64,000 nt of DNA from Beverwykella pulmonaria. Taxonomy: Eukaryota; Ascomycota; Dothideomycetes; Pleosporales; Melanommataceae. The stretch lies in the NCBI GenBank assembly GCA_001599595.1, contig BCHH01000006.1, forward strand, positions 286,874 to 350,873. The letters run 5' to 3'. A model generated the notes under the pieces. That model was not told the origin of the DNA. It ran no database searches and saw only the letters and a program-made list of their open reading frames with translations. The translations under genes and the position numbers were made by a program. This document shows positions 1 to 11,030 of the stretch, in pieces (the stretch's first letter is position 1; every line of letters begins with the position of its first letter).

Positions 1-1220
1 ATCTGGATTCGGCTTCGTCATTGCCAACTTCATCACTCTGCTGTGGTACACGCCGACGCTAGATCAAGACTGCCCGTCGTGGGTATACGCAAGTTGGGCA
101 ATCGGGCTGTTTCTGTATCAGACATTTGATGCAGTGGACGGGAGCCAGGCCCGCAGGACACGCCAGAGCGGGCCGTTGGGGGAGTTGTTCGATCATGGTA
201 CGCGACCGTCACGGATATGGTTACGTGAGATGCTAATACACATGCAGGCGTTGATGCAATCAACACCACGCTCGAAGTGCTGCTCTTTGCTGCCACCGTG
301 AACCTTGGACAAGGATGGAAGACGGTAGCTGTTCTATTTGCTTGTAAGCTCAGCACGACCACCGTGCAATGCAATTGCTGATAGGATCCAGCCTCCCTGA
401 CTTTCTACGTCCAAACTTGGGACGAGTACCACACTCACACCCTGACACTTGGTATCGTATCTGGACCCGTCGAAGGCATTCTCACACTATGTGCCATATA
501 CGGCGCAACCGCTTTCCTTGGAGGCGGCAGTTTCTGGCAGCGGTCTGCACTCCAGACGATTGGTGTCAGCAGCCACAGCCTCCTTCCCGATGCGATTTAC
601 AACCTAGCCTGGAATGAGTGGTATCTCGTGTACGGCACAGTTGTTCTTGCCTTTAACACCATTTCAAGGTGATATGCTCGCTCCCACGCATCAGACCATC
701 ATGGCTGACATTACATAGCGCCCAGAATGTCGTCAAATCCAGACGCGAGCGCGGCCAGTCTGCACGTGGTGCTCTTGTTGGCCTACTAACCTTTGCTGCC
801 CCATGGTCCCTCATCCCGGTCTATCTATATCTCCAGCCTGTGATCCTACGTCATCATCTGGTTCCCTTCATCTTCTATGCCGGCCTCATCAACGCGTACT
901 CTGTGGGCCGCATCATCATCTCTCACCTTACAAAGTCTCGCTTCCCTCGCGGCAACGTGCTCATCTACCCGCTTATCTACGCTGTTTCCGACTCCCTAGG
1001 TCCCTTCCTGCAACAAAACATTGGAGTCGGCTGGCCTAGCGCTCTAGGTGATGATGTCTACCAGGTGGCCTTCGTCTTCATGTGCGTGGGTCTTGGCGTT
1101 GGTGTTCACGGAAGTTTCATCGTCGATGTTATCTGGACTATCTGCGATTATTTAGACATCTGGTGTTTGACGATCAAGTATCCTCATGAACCCGAGAAGG
1201 AGGAAGCGAAGAAGCAGTGA
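1..1220 (+). CDS. CDP-alcohol phosphotransferase (choline/ethanolamine type), 3' part
   Basis: This enzyme family transfers phosphocholine or phosphoethanolamine from its CDP carrier to diacylglycerol, the last Kennedy-pathway step, in ER/Golgi membranes. The full family signature DG-x2-AR-x8-G-x3-D-x3-D is visible (DGSQARRTRQSGPLGELFD then HGVD), split by the first intron inside the Gly codon. The exons I can build are 2-197, 248-343, 392-668 and 719-1220, together 357 codons including the stop. Several hydrophobic stretches follow the catalytic motif, as expected for a multi-pass membrane protein, and the C-terminus is charged (PEKEEAKKQ). The start lies outside the window. The sequence does not tell me whether it prefers choline or ethanolamine. 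Family assignment is secure; substrate is not. Confidence 0.93.
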
Positions 1221-1892
1221 GCGACGATGAAAGTCCGTGAGAAGGTGACCGTGCTGATAGCGCGGGATTGATTGCTGGAAGAGGGAAAGACTAAACAAAG
1301 GATGGATTTCATACTGTTGAGACTGGGGAGTTTAGAGTGGCATAATTCCGTAAGAACAACAGACCTATGTCTCATTCTTCGCGGGTGTGGGACTGATGTG
1401 AATAGTCAGTTCTAATTCCATTCATATGAGAATTTCCTTATTTGGGGCAGCGTGGGCGCAAATGGTGTTTGCCAATTCATGTAAATCGAAGTAGCATTCT
1501 GTGAAACGGGGTTTTCGTTGCGGCGTCTACATTTGGAATACACTTGCGCCTGCTCTCCATTACGCTATACGTTCTGTCGCCTGCTTCTTTTTCAATGGCT
1601 TACCGTCCTTTCCAACTCTCTGGCCCTGTATTTGGACTAAGACTGGTATCTTCTTCCCCACACATTACCAAGTTTGCACCCTTGCAAGAACTATAGTTAT
1701 TTGAATGATACTGCTGAGCACGTGGAAGCGACTAAACTCACCACATGTCCAACCAAGTTCGAGTCTCCATATCCAGGTACTAATATTAACAATATGGATT
1801 TGGATCAAAATAGGCATTTTTTCCTCCCTAATGGAAATTTGCCAAAATGATATTGCTCATATCAATTCTTTACTTTCACCTCGGCCAGTTCC
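1221..1892. other. Convergent intergenic region
   Basis: This stretch lies between two genes that point toward each other, so it should hold two 3' UTRs and terminators. I see no supported coding region or RNA gene. Confidence 0.6.
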
Positions 1893-2882
1893 TTACTCTA
1901 CAATTTTCGTCGCCAACTCAACGAACTCTTCACGGAACTGCAGCAATTCCAACCACCTCTCTGGGATCTCCTCTACCCCGTCCCTCGCCCCCAGCAATCC
2001 CCCGGCTATCGCTCCATTCGTATCCGTATCGCCTCCAATCCTCACTACATCAACCAACACATCCTCAAAAGATCTTGGATCCAGCATCGCTGCCACTGCC
2101 ACCGTCAAGCTCTGCAGCACGTACCCCGATGTATGGTCCGGTAACTCCTTCCCCGGGCCTTCACTCGCGAACTTCTGGATCGACAGCCCCTTTGCACGCT
2201 CAATTGCTTGAGCTACGGCCGGACAGTCGAGACCTTCTGCTACTTGCTTGCCTATCTCCACTGCTTGATCCACAGTCTTGCCTTCGATGAGGGCGGCGAC
2301 GATCTCATTATACGCCGCGCACGAAACCGTACAACGCACATCGTTATGTGTGAATGCGCTGATGGACAGCGACTCTTGTATCCTCTTTTCAGGCGTCGAA
2401 GTAAAGAGCGCGGTCGGGATGCACCGCATCAAGCTCCCGTTCCCTGCGCTTCCAGGCCCGGCGCCGCAGGTTTTGGGGTTGGAAGTGCGCTGGTAGTTTG
2501 AGAGGCCTCTGTATGTCGCATTGCCGATATCGAGGGGATGGCTTCCTTTCTTTCGCCCTGGCCAGTTGCCTGTTAACCAGTCGATAGAATAATCTGCTGC
2601 GGATCTGGCAATATCGAACTCATCTCCGTCTCCCGATTTCCCTTGCTCTTTAACGCTGCGATCTCGGTAAGCGAGCAGCACCGCACGTGCAAGATCCGTA
2701 TCATCAGTTGCGTGTCCGACTGGCCAGGAAAATGGGCCTCCGCCTATAATTTCTCGTAGGCCGGTTGGGTATAAAGTACGGATGCGCGACCAGGGGAGGA
2801 ATTCGAGGGCTGAGCCAAGGGAGTCGCCGCTGTGGACGCCGAGGAGTGCGCCAACAGCGCGAGAGTGTCGTGCCGGGGCCAT
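1893..2882 (-). CDS. ADP-ribosylglycohydrolase family protein
   Basis: A single-exon gene of 329 residues. The family removes ADP-ribose from proteins or related conjugates with a di-metal centre. Both metal-binding signatures are present: ATDDTDL near residues 58-64 and GGDTDTNGAIAGG from about residue 283, the two hallmark acidic clusters. The N-terminal AVGALLGVHSGDSLGSALE is also typical. I chose the ATG at 2882 because the family starts close to this motif. An in-frame ATG at 2975 would add 31 hydrophobic residues that look like read-through of the 5' UTR. Substrate (protein-ADP-ribose, O-acetyl-ADP-ribose or other) cannot be told. Confidence 0.9.
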   Translation of the reverse strand: MAPARHSRAVGALLGVHSGDSLGSALEFLPWSRIRTLYPTGLREIIGGGPFSWPVGHATDDTDLARAVLLAYRDRSVKEQGKSGDGDEFDIARSAADYSIDWLTGNWPGRKKGSHPLDIGNATYRGLSNYQRTSNPKTCGAGPGSAGNGSLMRCIPTALFTSTPEKRIQESLSISAFTHNDVRCTVSCAAYNEIVAALIEGKTVDQAVEIGKQVAEGLDCPAVAQAIERAKGLSIQKFASEGPGKELPDHTSGYVLQSLTVAVAAMLDPRSFEDVLVDVVRIGGDTDTNGAIAGGLLGARDGVEEIPERWLELLQFREEFVELATKIVE

Positions 2883-3308
2883 ACTGGCAGCAATATATAG
2901 GGATAGACAGTTGGCGATGAAATAAAAGTTGAGAATGGTTGAAGAGTTAGTAGGATTGTGGAAGAAGAGGTGCATATGATCGCATATAAGTAAGTGCTCT
3001 TTCAACTTTAGATGTGATTGAGTCGTGATGTGTGGCTGTGCACTGCCCCCACAGTATTCACTGCCAAGGGTTGGTGCCTGGAGCTGGCTTGCGAGCTAAA
3101 TTTCTTCAAGTGTCATAAGTAAAGTGCATGTGGCTTGGGGACTTACATAGCCTCAAACACTGTAGCGAGCAAGCAAGTTCATCTGAATGGAGGCTTTCCT
3201 CTCTTAGTGATTAATCTATCTTTGATAACCAGATCTTCTCCTACTAACGCTCCACGAGAAGAACTTGAGCGGACCTAAGTAACGTGGAATAGCTAGTGTT
3301 CTACGGAT
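2883..3308. other. Intergenic region
   Basis: It lies upstream of the ADP-ribosylglycohydrolase gene and downstream of the AA9-like gene, both on the minus strand, so it should contain the hydrolase promoter. No coding signal seen. Confidence 0.5.
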
Positions 3309-4287
3309 TTATCCTTTCCAGACTGCTGGCGCTGGCTCAACATACGTCGTCAGGTTCGTGGGCCAACTCCCATTCCCATCATGAAACCACAGACCTATAA
3401 TCCATTAGCCTTGCAATCCATTCCTCTCCGCATACAACCCAAGAAAAGAGTACTTACTAGGACTCTCAACATCATACGCTCCCGGAAACCGCACAAATCC
3501 CTCTGGCTCTCCTCCTCCAGGCCCCACGATCTCTATTTGTGCACACGCCACGTAAAACTCTGTCATATTGATTTTTGGACTGGGCATGAATTGCTCAAGC
3601 CGCATGAGGTATTTGCCTGGCGGTGTGGTCAAGGGGATGGTGGCGTTCACGGTGAGGGAGCCGTAGAGGGACCACGCCGTACTATTGAGAGGGCCAGCGT
3701 AGGCAATTTTGAACCAGTCTCCATCGCCGGCATAGGTGTCTAAGGAGGTGGCGGCGGATGGGAGCTCTGAGAGGAAGATTGACCCGGGACCCTCATGCCA
3801 GATATACGGCTGGTCATCGAACTATTAGGGGATGATAATCAGTTACAATCGTCCCATTCCCATCCTTCAGTTCTAGATGGTCCGTGTAGAGTTTTGGTTT
3901 TCGCGTCTCGTCTGAAGGTAAATGTACTCACTTCTGTTAACCTCTCCGAAACCATAAACCCAACTTGGCTCCCCGCTATCACCGTCGCTGTCTGAATCCC
4001 CTCATGCCCACCAGCCGGCCCATTGCCGCAGACTACCGCCGGCGAGTTGGGAGATTGAACGGGTCGGATAGCTGGGATCGGGGGCATACCACGCGAGTTT
4101 GTGGGGTCGCGGATGTACTGCCATTGCGCGGAGATGGTGTTGTTGACTATGAGGCGGGGGAAACAGTCTAAGGATTTGTTAGTGGGGTGGTAGAGGATAA
4201 GGGTTAGGGAATGAGGAGGGACTTACAATGAGCGGCTATGCTGTGAATGAGGGCGTAGAGGAGAGCCGATAGGATTGTGAACTTCAT
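3309..4287 (-). CDS. Secreted AA9-like lytic polysaccharide monooxygenase
   Basis: Four exons on the minus strand (4287-4227, 4167-3932, 3821-3458, 3394-3309) give 248 residues in frame. Residues 1-19 form a signal peptide ending ...IHSIAA, so the mature protein would begin with His20, the N-terminal copper ligand of AA9 enzymes. The second copper His is H108 in IWHEGPG, and the axial Tyr is Y189 in FYVACAQIE, both in classic AA9 contexts. GKYLMRLEQ is the usual strand before the active site. The usual H-x8-Q-x-Y pattern reads M178-x8-E187-x-Y189, so two conserved second-sphere residues are replaced. Mature residue 3 is Cys. The family oxidatively cleaves cellulose or hemicellulose outside the cell. 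This member may be active, altered, or copper-binding without cleavage. No carbohydrate-binding module is attached. Confidence 0.85.
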
Positions 4288-6241
4288 GATGGCGACGAAG
4301 TGATAGACGATTTCGTTCAAGAAAAACTGTGGCGTTTAGGTCTTTTATGTTAGTGGGTATTGTGTACATGCTCACTGTTCATAGAACTTTGAGACCCGTT
4401 ACTCTGGAAAACAGACTGCGAGATATATATGCATGTCAAACAGTGCGTCGGGCGTTTATCTGTCATAGTCATCTCTGTATTGAGTGATCAACGCCTGTGC
4501 TGGCAAATTGAGCGAGCCAAATATGTCTTTACCCACATGATGGGATGCAAACGCTGCGTTCCAGGGCTCTGTTCGAAAGACATCATGATTAGCTCCGTGA
4601 CGCTGGAGGACCGTCACTATTATTGAAGGTGTCCTAGCTCAAAGGCTACACATATCGTGGCCCTACGCATAGGAAATGATGTACAACTCTCAAAAGCCAG
4701 GGCGAACGTAAAATTTCTTTATTAAAGCGAGCTTGTCTGTCCAATTGGAGGGTTGTGACACCCTGCGTTCACCCGGTATTGTAAGAACATTAAATGAAAT
4801 TATTGATTGTTCAGGATTGAGGGGTAAATTGTAGACCCTAATTGCTGACAGTTTGACTGCAGGAGATACTCGGTGTAGGTTGAATTTGTGTTCTGACCTG
4901 TCCGGTTCAACAGGTGATGAATTCTTCCCGGGATATTTGGAAGAGTTGAAGATTTGGAAGTGCATTATTTGCCGACATTTGCGCTGCCTTCATGGCTGAG
5001 AGCGCCTATGCGCAGCAAGAGGACTATTCTAGAATGCCGTTAATAACCTGGAGGGAATGGTGCAGCAGTGCACAAATTTGGACGCGGACGCGAAGTGGTG
5101 GTAGAAGTGCTCAAATGTTGCCCCTCTTTGACGCGATGGTGGGGCTAATGACTAATCTAGCGTATAATTTTCAGCACGCGTATATGCTTCGCAGTCCGAA
5201 CCTCTCCAATTTCTTCCTTGCATCTTCAAGACTATCCATCCACAAAGCAGTCTAGCGATTCTCTCTTGTGACGTGCGCCAACCCACAGTTTCTGTCCTCA
5301 TCCATCCGCACCGTATCTTGACACGCCGAACTCTCCACACCCTCCTTTAGCGCACTCATCTCATAGGATCCGAAGTCCGTAGCCGCACAGCCACCACGAG
5401 CTCAGCCTTGCCGACTCAGCACACACCTCCACTAAGGTTAAGCATATCGGGGCTCATCATGGCGTGAAACGAGAAGCTTAAGCGCAGCTTATCCGAAGCT
5501 TGTCTATCTTGCCCAGCTTCGGCGAATTATGGAGTTGTCTTGGCCATCTGAGACGATCATAGGATTGAATTGTCCGATTTCGCCCCGATGTGACACATGA
5601 AGAGATCACAGACTTGGCAATGTAGGAAGACTGTGTCCTGCGATTGGAGATGTCATTCATCAGGCAAATGGTTGTGCTGGATGAAGTGCATTGACATTTA
5701 CTCAAAGTTTTGTTCAAACTTCTAATTGGGTGTCAATGCCTGATGGTTTCCACCTCAGCCCTAATTCCATGTCTGCAAAGGAGGCCGAAATTTGCCCATC
5801 ATTTTGCTTTTCCTGTCTGTCTCTCTTTCATGTCCGTATTCGAGGACATTCTTAGCCACTGTGGGTCCATTGTTGCGGACTACACTATCATACGCCGTAG
5901 TAGTGTGATCCTTCATGAAGTAGTGAAACTCATACAGCGTCATCGTAGCAACTCGTCGAAAGTCCGTATACATCCACCTTCTACATTTGTTTACGCTCAA
6001 GGTTTGGTGGTTTTTCAAGGTGGCGAATGTCTTGATCAAAGCTTCTATGGGCAGTGTGCGGAGATGTGTCGAAAATCAGAGCGGAAGGTGCGAGACTGCA
6101 GACATACAAGTATGAGCTGCTTTCCCATGAAAAGAGAATCATCACAACAGTCCCCAGTATCATCATCAAACTTAAAAATCACTCTACTTAACAACTTCAC
6201 TCTTTTTATCAAGACCACTTTCATTTCAATCAATCTTCATC
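4288..6241. other. Intergenic region, about 2 kb
   Basis: It contains the AA9 promoter (minus strand) and the promoter of the small secreted protein gene. Scattered short open frames on both strands lack recognisable domains or splice logic. No tRNA with an intact T-loop was found. Confidence 0.5.
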
Positions 6242-6665
6242 ATGCAATACTTCACCATTATTTCGGCTCTCTTCGCCGCTGCAGCCATCGCTGCACCAAC
6301 TGCTGAGACCCGCAGCGTTATTAAGGCCCGAGGTCTCTCTGATCTGAAGGACGCGGCAAAGGGCCTGCTCGATGGCAAGGCTGACGGAGGCTGCGAGGTC
6401 CTCAGTAAGTATTCCATCCTATACTCTTCAATTTCAGCTCTCTAACATACAATACAGAGTGTGTTGCTGCTCTTGCCCCTGCATCTGTGACCTGCGCAGC
6501 TGCCCTTGCTGAAGCCGGAGCCAATCCCATTGCCGATGCTGCTTGCCTCGCTACTGGCTTGAACATTGGCCTCAACCCCGTGAGTACTAATGACTCCATC
6601 ATACTCTTCAAATCCTAAAATTTGTTCAGCCTGCGGCCTGCACTGGTTGCGCGGATGAGCTATAG
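6242..6665 (+). CDS. Small secreted six-cysteine protein (fungal calcium-binding-protein-like)
   Basis: Three exons (6242-6404, 6458-6579, 6630-6665) encode 106 residues. A signal peptide (MQYFTIISALFAAAAIAAPT) is followed by a short basic propeptide-like stretch ending near KAR (residue 30). The mature part has cysteines at 51, 56, 67, 84, 99 and 102 in the pattern CVAALAPASVTCAA...ADAACLATG...PAACTGC. I associate this pattern with the small secreted proteins grouped as the fungal calcium-binding protein (CBP) domain. That assignment rests on memory of the pattern, not on a search. It may act outside the cell as an effector-type or surface protein. Introns have clean gtaagt and gtgagt donors, so it looks intact and expressed. 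Confidence 0.75.
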
Positions 6666-7693
6666 GTGGCTCGCATCGACGGTTATGCTATGAGTTAGAT
6701 GACTGGGTTTTCAGGCTTCGCAAGACGAGTGGTTTTTGGAATTCGATTGGAGCGGGGCGGGGATTTCTTTTGTCTGGGAACTTAGACTAGGGGCTTGGTA
6801 TGATCATAAGTGCGCGCAATGAGACTACTTTTGAGTTCTGATACTACTTGAAATGGCTACCGCATACTAACCCAGCTCTAGGTTAACATGTAGGGTTCAG
6901 TATTCAGCCATAACCGCTCTTCGTTCTTCTTACCCATCTGGTTTGAGGGTAATTAACTCCCTATCATTGTTCACAACGGTTCTTAAAGCGCGTTCATTCC
7001 AAATATCTGGGGACAAGCGATAATGTATAAATACGTTATGCTGGCAATTCAGGCAGCAGCTCTGTTTCGGCTCTGTGCTCAAAGTTACAAGTGTATTGAC
7101 CTCCCGTCCAAGAACTTGTTTACCCATTCGTCGGGAGTACGGGGAGTACGGAGAGAAAGTCCTTGCCTACGCCACCTACGGAGGAGATGGTGGGAAAGAG
7201 TATGAGAAAGAGACGGCGGATATTTTGTTTTGTTGGGGTCACAGGAAATCATATTCAAGAAGGGAGCCTAAGTGTTAGTTGAAAGTGGGGGCTATGAAGA
7301 GCGGAGTTAAGCTCGGGGGATGATGGTGATTTGATTCCCATTATTATAAGCATGTTTCGACTTACTCATTATCTACAATAAGTTATGTAGTATAACATGG
7401 TATGAAAATGTAAGCTGGAGGGCGGAGGAAAAGGTGTCAAGATGTGAATTGTATGTGATGTATGTACAGCTGATATATATATATGACGGACTGATTAGTC
7501 AGTGGCATGTCCACGTGACATTATGGTGTCCTCGGCTTACAGAAAATGTGATTGGAACGTTTGATCAAGAAAAAAACTAAGTCAAAAGTTCAGTGCTGCA
7601 TTGTAACCGTCGAAAAGTCTATATAAATGCAGTTCGTGCGAACGGAAATGGAAGTTTAAGCCGCAGAACCAAACGAAACGACTATAACCCAAC
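6666..7693. other. Intergenic region
   Basis: No supported gene. The first part should hold the 3' UTR of the small secreted protein gene. Confidence 0.5.
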
Positions 7694-8165
7694 TCAAGCC
7701 CCAGAAGATCCCCCTGGGGCCCTCTCTTTCCACATAATCTCACTAAACTCACTAGTATCATCTGAAAATTCAATCCTCGCCCAATCCCCATCCACACCAC
7801 AAGTAAAATAGATACTGCAATTGCTTTGCTGAATTAAAGTGTTGTATTAGTTCGGATCGCAGAACACGTTGTCCCTGTACGCCTCGGTACCGCGTTTGAA
7901 GATGAGGCCGCAGAGCTCGGAAGAGTTCACGATGGCTGGTTGTTGTATGGGCTGCAGGTTCAACAGGTTAGATTGTAATCGAGCTTTGTGTTGGTTTCAC
8001 CTTTATCATATAATAATTGAGACCAGGACGTTGGGTGAGGGGACGTACCTGTCAAGGGACACGGATCATCCCTTTTGGTCATCTTTTTTTCCTTGACGCC
8101 AAAAATAAGGCCGCAGGCGACGCCGCCAATCGGTGAGAGTGTACCGGTCACGTTCGCAGGTTCAA
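7694..8165 (-). pseudogene. Broken small secreted Cys-rich protein with a duplicated exon-like segment
   Basis: On the minus strand two neighbouring segments, at about 8165-8052 and 7970-7850, both begin with TGTTGAACCTGC and both encode a CGLIF core (GGVACGLIFGVKEKK and SSELCGLIFKRGTEAY). This suggests a tandem duplication of one exon. The proximal segment continues in frame through NVFCDPN, hits TAA at 7847-7849, then reads on as YNTLIQQSNCSIYFTCGVDGDW to a stop at 7694. The TAA sits where a Gln codon would fit. A gtacgt donor and a cag acceptor lie between the segments, but joining them shifts the frame. I found no signal peptide exon. It is probably a degraded secreted-protein gene; an undiscovered splice form is the alternative. 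Confidence 0.45.
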
Positions 8166-9723
8166 CATTTCATATTATCGTCGAGCCAGAAACTAAGTGC
8201 TGCTACCTAATTATATACCTTTGAGAAATGTTACGCTACTAAGTACCTGCTTTAATAAATAGTATTATACGTAATATTTAAATTGCATGACGGCGGCTCA
8301 CACTTGCCATAAGTGAGCACTTGCCAAACATCACGTGAAAGCTTACGCCGCTCGTTTTGAATACGTATATAGAGAACCTCACGAATACCCTGAAAGTAAT
8401 CGTGTTCAACTATGTTAGTTAACAATTACATTAATTTACTATTCAAGCCATACTCTTTTGAGAAAGCCAGCCCCTTGACTGTCTTAGTATCACAACGGTG
8501 ATCATACCACTCATACCCAGTGGACCAACCGCTAGTCCTCCATAAATTGTCTTCCAACACCCTTCAGGGTTAGTCTGATCTTAGTTAGTTCAGGCTCCTC
8601 ACACTAGACAGGTTAAAATAAAACTGCGCATCTCAATCGAGAGCTCTGCATTATGAGCGCGATTTCTGCTGATTTCTTGTCCAAATATACGTAGTGGCAT
8701 TGTGTTGCGTGGTGTTGAAGTTTGACGAATTTTTGGTGTTGGGGTGGAGCCTTTTGTCAACCGACTGTAATCTATGCTTCTGCGTCAGTCTTCGTAAATT
8801 CAATGTAAAAGTAATGCGCTAGTGACAAACATTTTCTTGTTTGGGATTTTCCAGCCATAAACATCATGCAAGTGAGATATCGCCAAGCAAAGGAGCTTAT
8901 TTAACCACCTGGGCTTTTACGCGTATTGGGATTATTCGTGTGACATGGCCCCGCAAGACGGGGAGAAAATATAGAGCGAGACCACCATGTAAGACCGGTG
9001 AAGAGAAGGCCCGAACAGAATTGTGAGAATCGGGTAGAAGAAATTGAGCGAAGCTGATATAAAACAATTCCAGTGCAGAAAACTTAGCGAATGGAGGATC
9101 AAGAAAGTTCACGTGTTTTTCGGTTGAGGTACATTTGGGTCCTCTGAACACATTCCAGCCACTCTGTTCATTGTAATTTCTTTAGCTTCTTTGACCAAAA
9201 AGCGTAAGTTGAAGCCTACATGACAACTCTGATCTAGCTCTAAACGTCTCTCTCTTTGCTTGGTGCGCGTTAACGCTACCATTGAATCAACAGTGACACA
9301 ACTTTGGCCACTATGGAGCTTACATGTCTAGATGAAGTAAATATTAAATACGGCATTTCCGTAGGATCTCTAATAAACGTAGTTATGCCTTGTGCTTGGT
9401 AAAGCTTAGAAATGCGCCTATACGAAGGATTGAGAACCGGTCGGCGTGAAAGAGCTGAACAAGAAGTAGGGGTAATGCTCGAAGGACAGGTGAGATTCAG
9501 CTGATTCACATATTGCTTTGATGCCAACGAGTTTAGCGCCAACAGGGAGACTGGTTAGCTGATGGAACGTTACCATCTTCTTCTTCTTCTTCGTAGGGCA
9601 CGCGTCTCCACTTAGAAAAATATATAAAGGGGAGATCTGGCGAGAGTAAGAGCTCACCATCCACTCTCACGCCAATCATCACATCTTTGAATTAAGCCAA
9701 AGCCTCCACAGCTTCTATTCAAC
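8166..9723. other. Intergenic region with promoter of the crystallin-like gene
   Basis: No supported coding region. An imperfect CTT repeat lies at about 9579-9592. The proximal part contains a TATA box listed separately. Confidence 0.5.
9621..9629 (+). promoter_or_regulatory. TATA box of the crystallin-like secreted protein gene
   Basis: TATATAAAG lies about 100 nt upstream of the ATG at 9724, and a pyrimidine-rich leader follows. This spacing fits a TATA-driven, inducible fungal promoter. Inference from position only. Confidence 0.5.
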
Positions 9724-10398
9724 ATGAAGTACTTCATCTCTCTCTCTGCTACCGCACTCATTGCCGCCGTTTCGGGTCTTCCTAGTGCTCCGACAATCAC
9801 TGTGGCCAATGGTGTTGTTCCATGGACCAAGCCTATCGTTCAGGGAGACTCGGCAGTTGGATCTTCCAATGGTGAAGTAACAGCTTCCGCTAAGTTCATC
9901 GTGGTCCATGAGGATGCTACGAGCAATGGAAAAGAAGCAAGGTCCCTCCAGAAGAGAGACGTATATTTTGACATCTGGCAAGGTAAGAAAGGCACTATAT
10001 ATATGTATATATATACGAGCAACATCTAATTCGTGGCTACAGAAGCCTACCGTGGAGGAAGGCACGAACAGATCACGGTTGTAGAGCAACAATGCTGTAG
10101 GAATATCCCTTCACCCTTGTAATGTCAGATCTAATATTTCCCAGACAACTTCATCAATGGTTGGAACGATGTTATCTCTTCCCTGCAGACCCCTGGCGGT
10201 GTTGGATGCAACTTCTACGAGTAAGAATATCTACTCCCATGCTTCTATTGTTGAAGCTAACTAATACCAAACAGGAATGCGGGCTGCGGTGGTCAATACG
10301 TATGGGCGGTCAACTACTACATCGATAACCTCGCGAACCCAATTGACGGAAGAGTTCTTAATGACAAAATCTCTAGCGTCCGTTGCTGGAGAGCTTGA
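9724..10398 (+). CDS. Secreted beta/gamma-crystallin-like protein with Kex2 propeptide
   Basis: Four exons (9724-9982, 10043-10096, 10145-10220, 10275-10398) give 170 residues in frame. There is a signal peptide (MKYFISLSATALIAAVSG), a propeptide, and a Lys-Arg pair at 77-78 suited to Kex2 cleavage, which leaves a 92-residue mature domain. The mature domain reads as two similar halves. Each has an aromatic YxxxxxxGG segment (YFDIWQEAYRGG and CNFYENAGCGG) and ends in an N-D-x-I-S-S motif (NDVISS at 112-117, NDKISS at 159-164). In beta/gamma-crystallins this (N/D)(N/D)xx(S/T)S signature binds calcium, one per Greek-key half. Cysteines at 104, 126, 134 and 167 could form two disulfides. No sequence search was possible. 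Role is unknown; a secreted structural, antimicrobial or effector-like function is possible. Confidence 0.82.
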
Positions 10399-10804
10399 AG
10401 GGGCTGAGTATTCGGGCTATCCAGAGGTAGCGATCGTTGATGTCTTTCGTAAATTTCATCTCCTTTAGTGCTCGGCTTGTGTGGCAACATTGCTTTATAG
10501 CCCAACAACTGGGAAGTGTGTGTAATTACCTAGCCAGCGCTATGGTGGAGAATTGAGGTCTGGAGCTCTATAGTCCAGCCGCTCATTTATTACTTCCGAA
10601 CAATTAGTCACTAAAAACTACTCTGTAGTTAAATGTTGAGCTTTAAATGTTTATAATGGGATGAGGCTGTGAAATGCGACTGTGTTGAGGTAGAGTGCGC
10701 TGTTGTATGTTACCACGTTCGAGGAAGATTTCGTGGGTTCCACTTGCAGATTTGCGAAAGCCTGGCTGGCATATACAGTACTACCTTACCAAGCTATAGA
10801 TATA

Positions 10805-11030
10805 GGTAACTCTACTACTTAGCGTTAGAACGCAAATAAAGCTACAACAAAGCGTAGACAGCGCAAAAGAAAACGAATTTAAAAGCAAGGGCCTCTGAAA
10901 AAGGCAGAGGGCGCTAATATAATTGCTCAAAACAACGTTGATGTTCAGCTTGAGGACGAGATAGGACGCGCTTAGGAAACAACGCACCTTAGCAGACAAG
11001 CTGTAGCGGCTTCAAAGAAGCAGGCCATAA
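10805..11030 (+). mobile_element. Possible transposase C-terminal tail, degraded
   Basis: One plus-strand frame reads as a Lys/Arg/Gln/Ala-rich tail (LALERK, SYNKA, KARASEKGRGR) broken by TAA and TAG at spots where Gln codons would fit. This resembles the basic tails of fungal pogo/Tc1-like transposases. No catalytic DDE core is visible nearby, so this stays a weak call. Confidence 0.25.

Noticed and set aside
4690..4965. Minus-strand 91-codon ATG frame
   Set aside because: No signal peptide, domain or splice context; length is within chance for this composition.
5340..5425. tRNA-Met-like string (CCTCCTTTAGCGCA ... CTCAT) in intergenic DNA
   Set aside because: The D-arm would be truncated, and there is no T-loop GTTCRANNC or matching acceptor stem.
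5710..6306. Plus-strand open frame of about 198 codons before the six-cysteine protein gene
   Set aside because: It begins with a non-ATG codon, shows no domain, and overlaps the promoter and first exon of a better supported gene in another frame.
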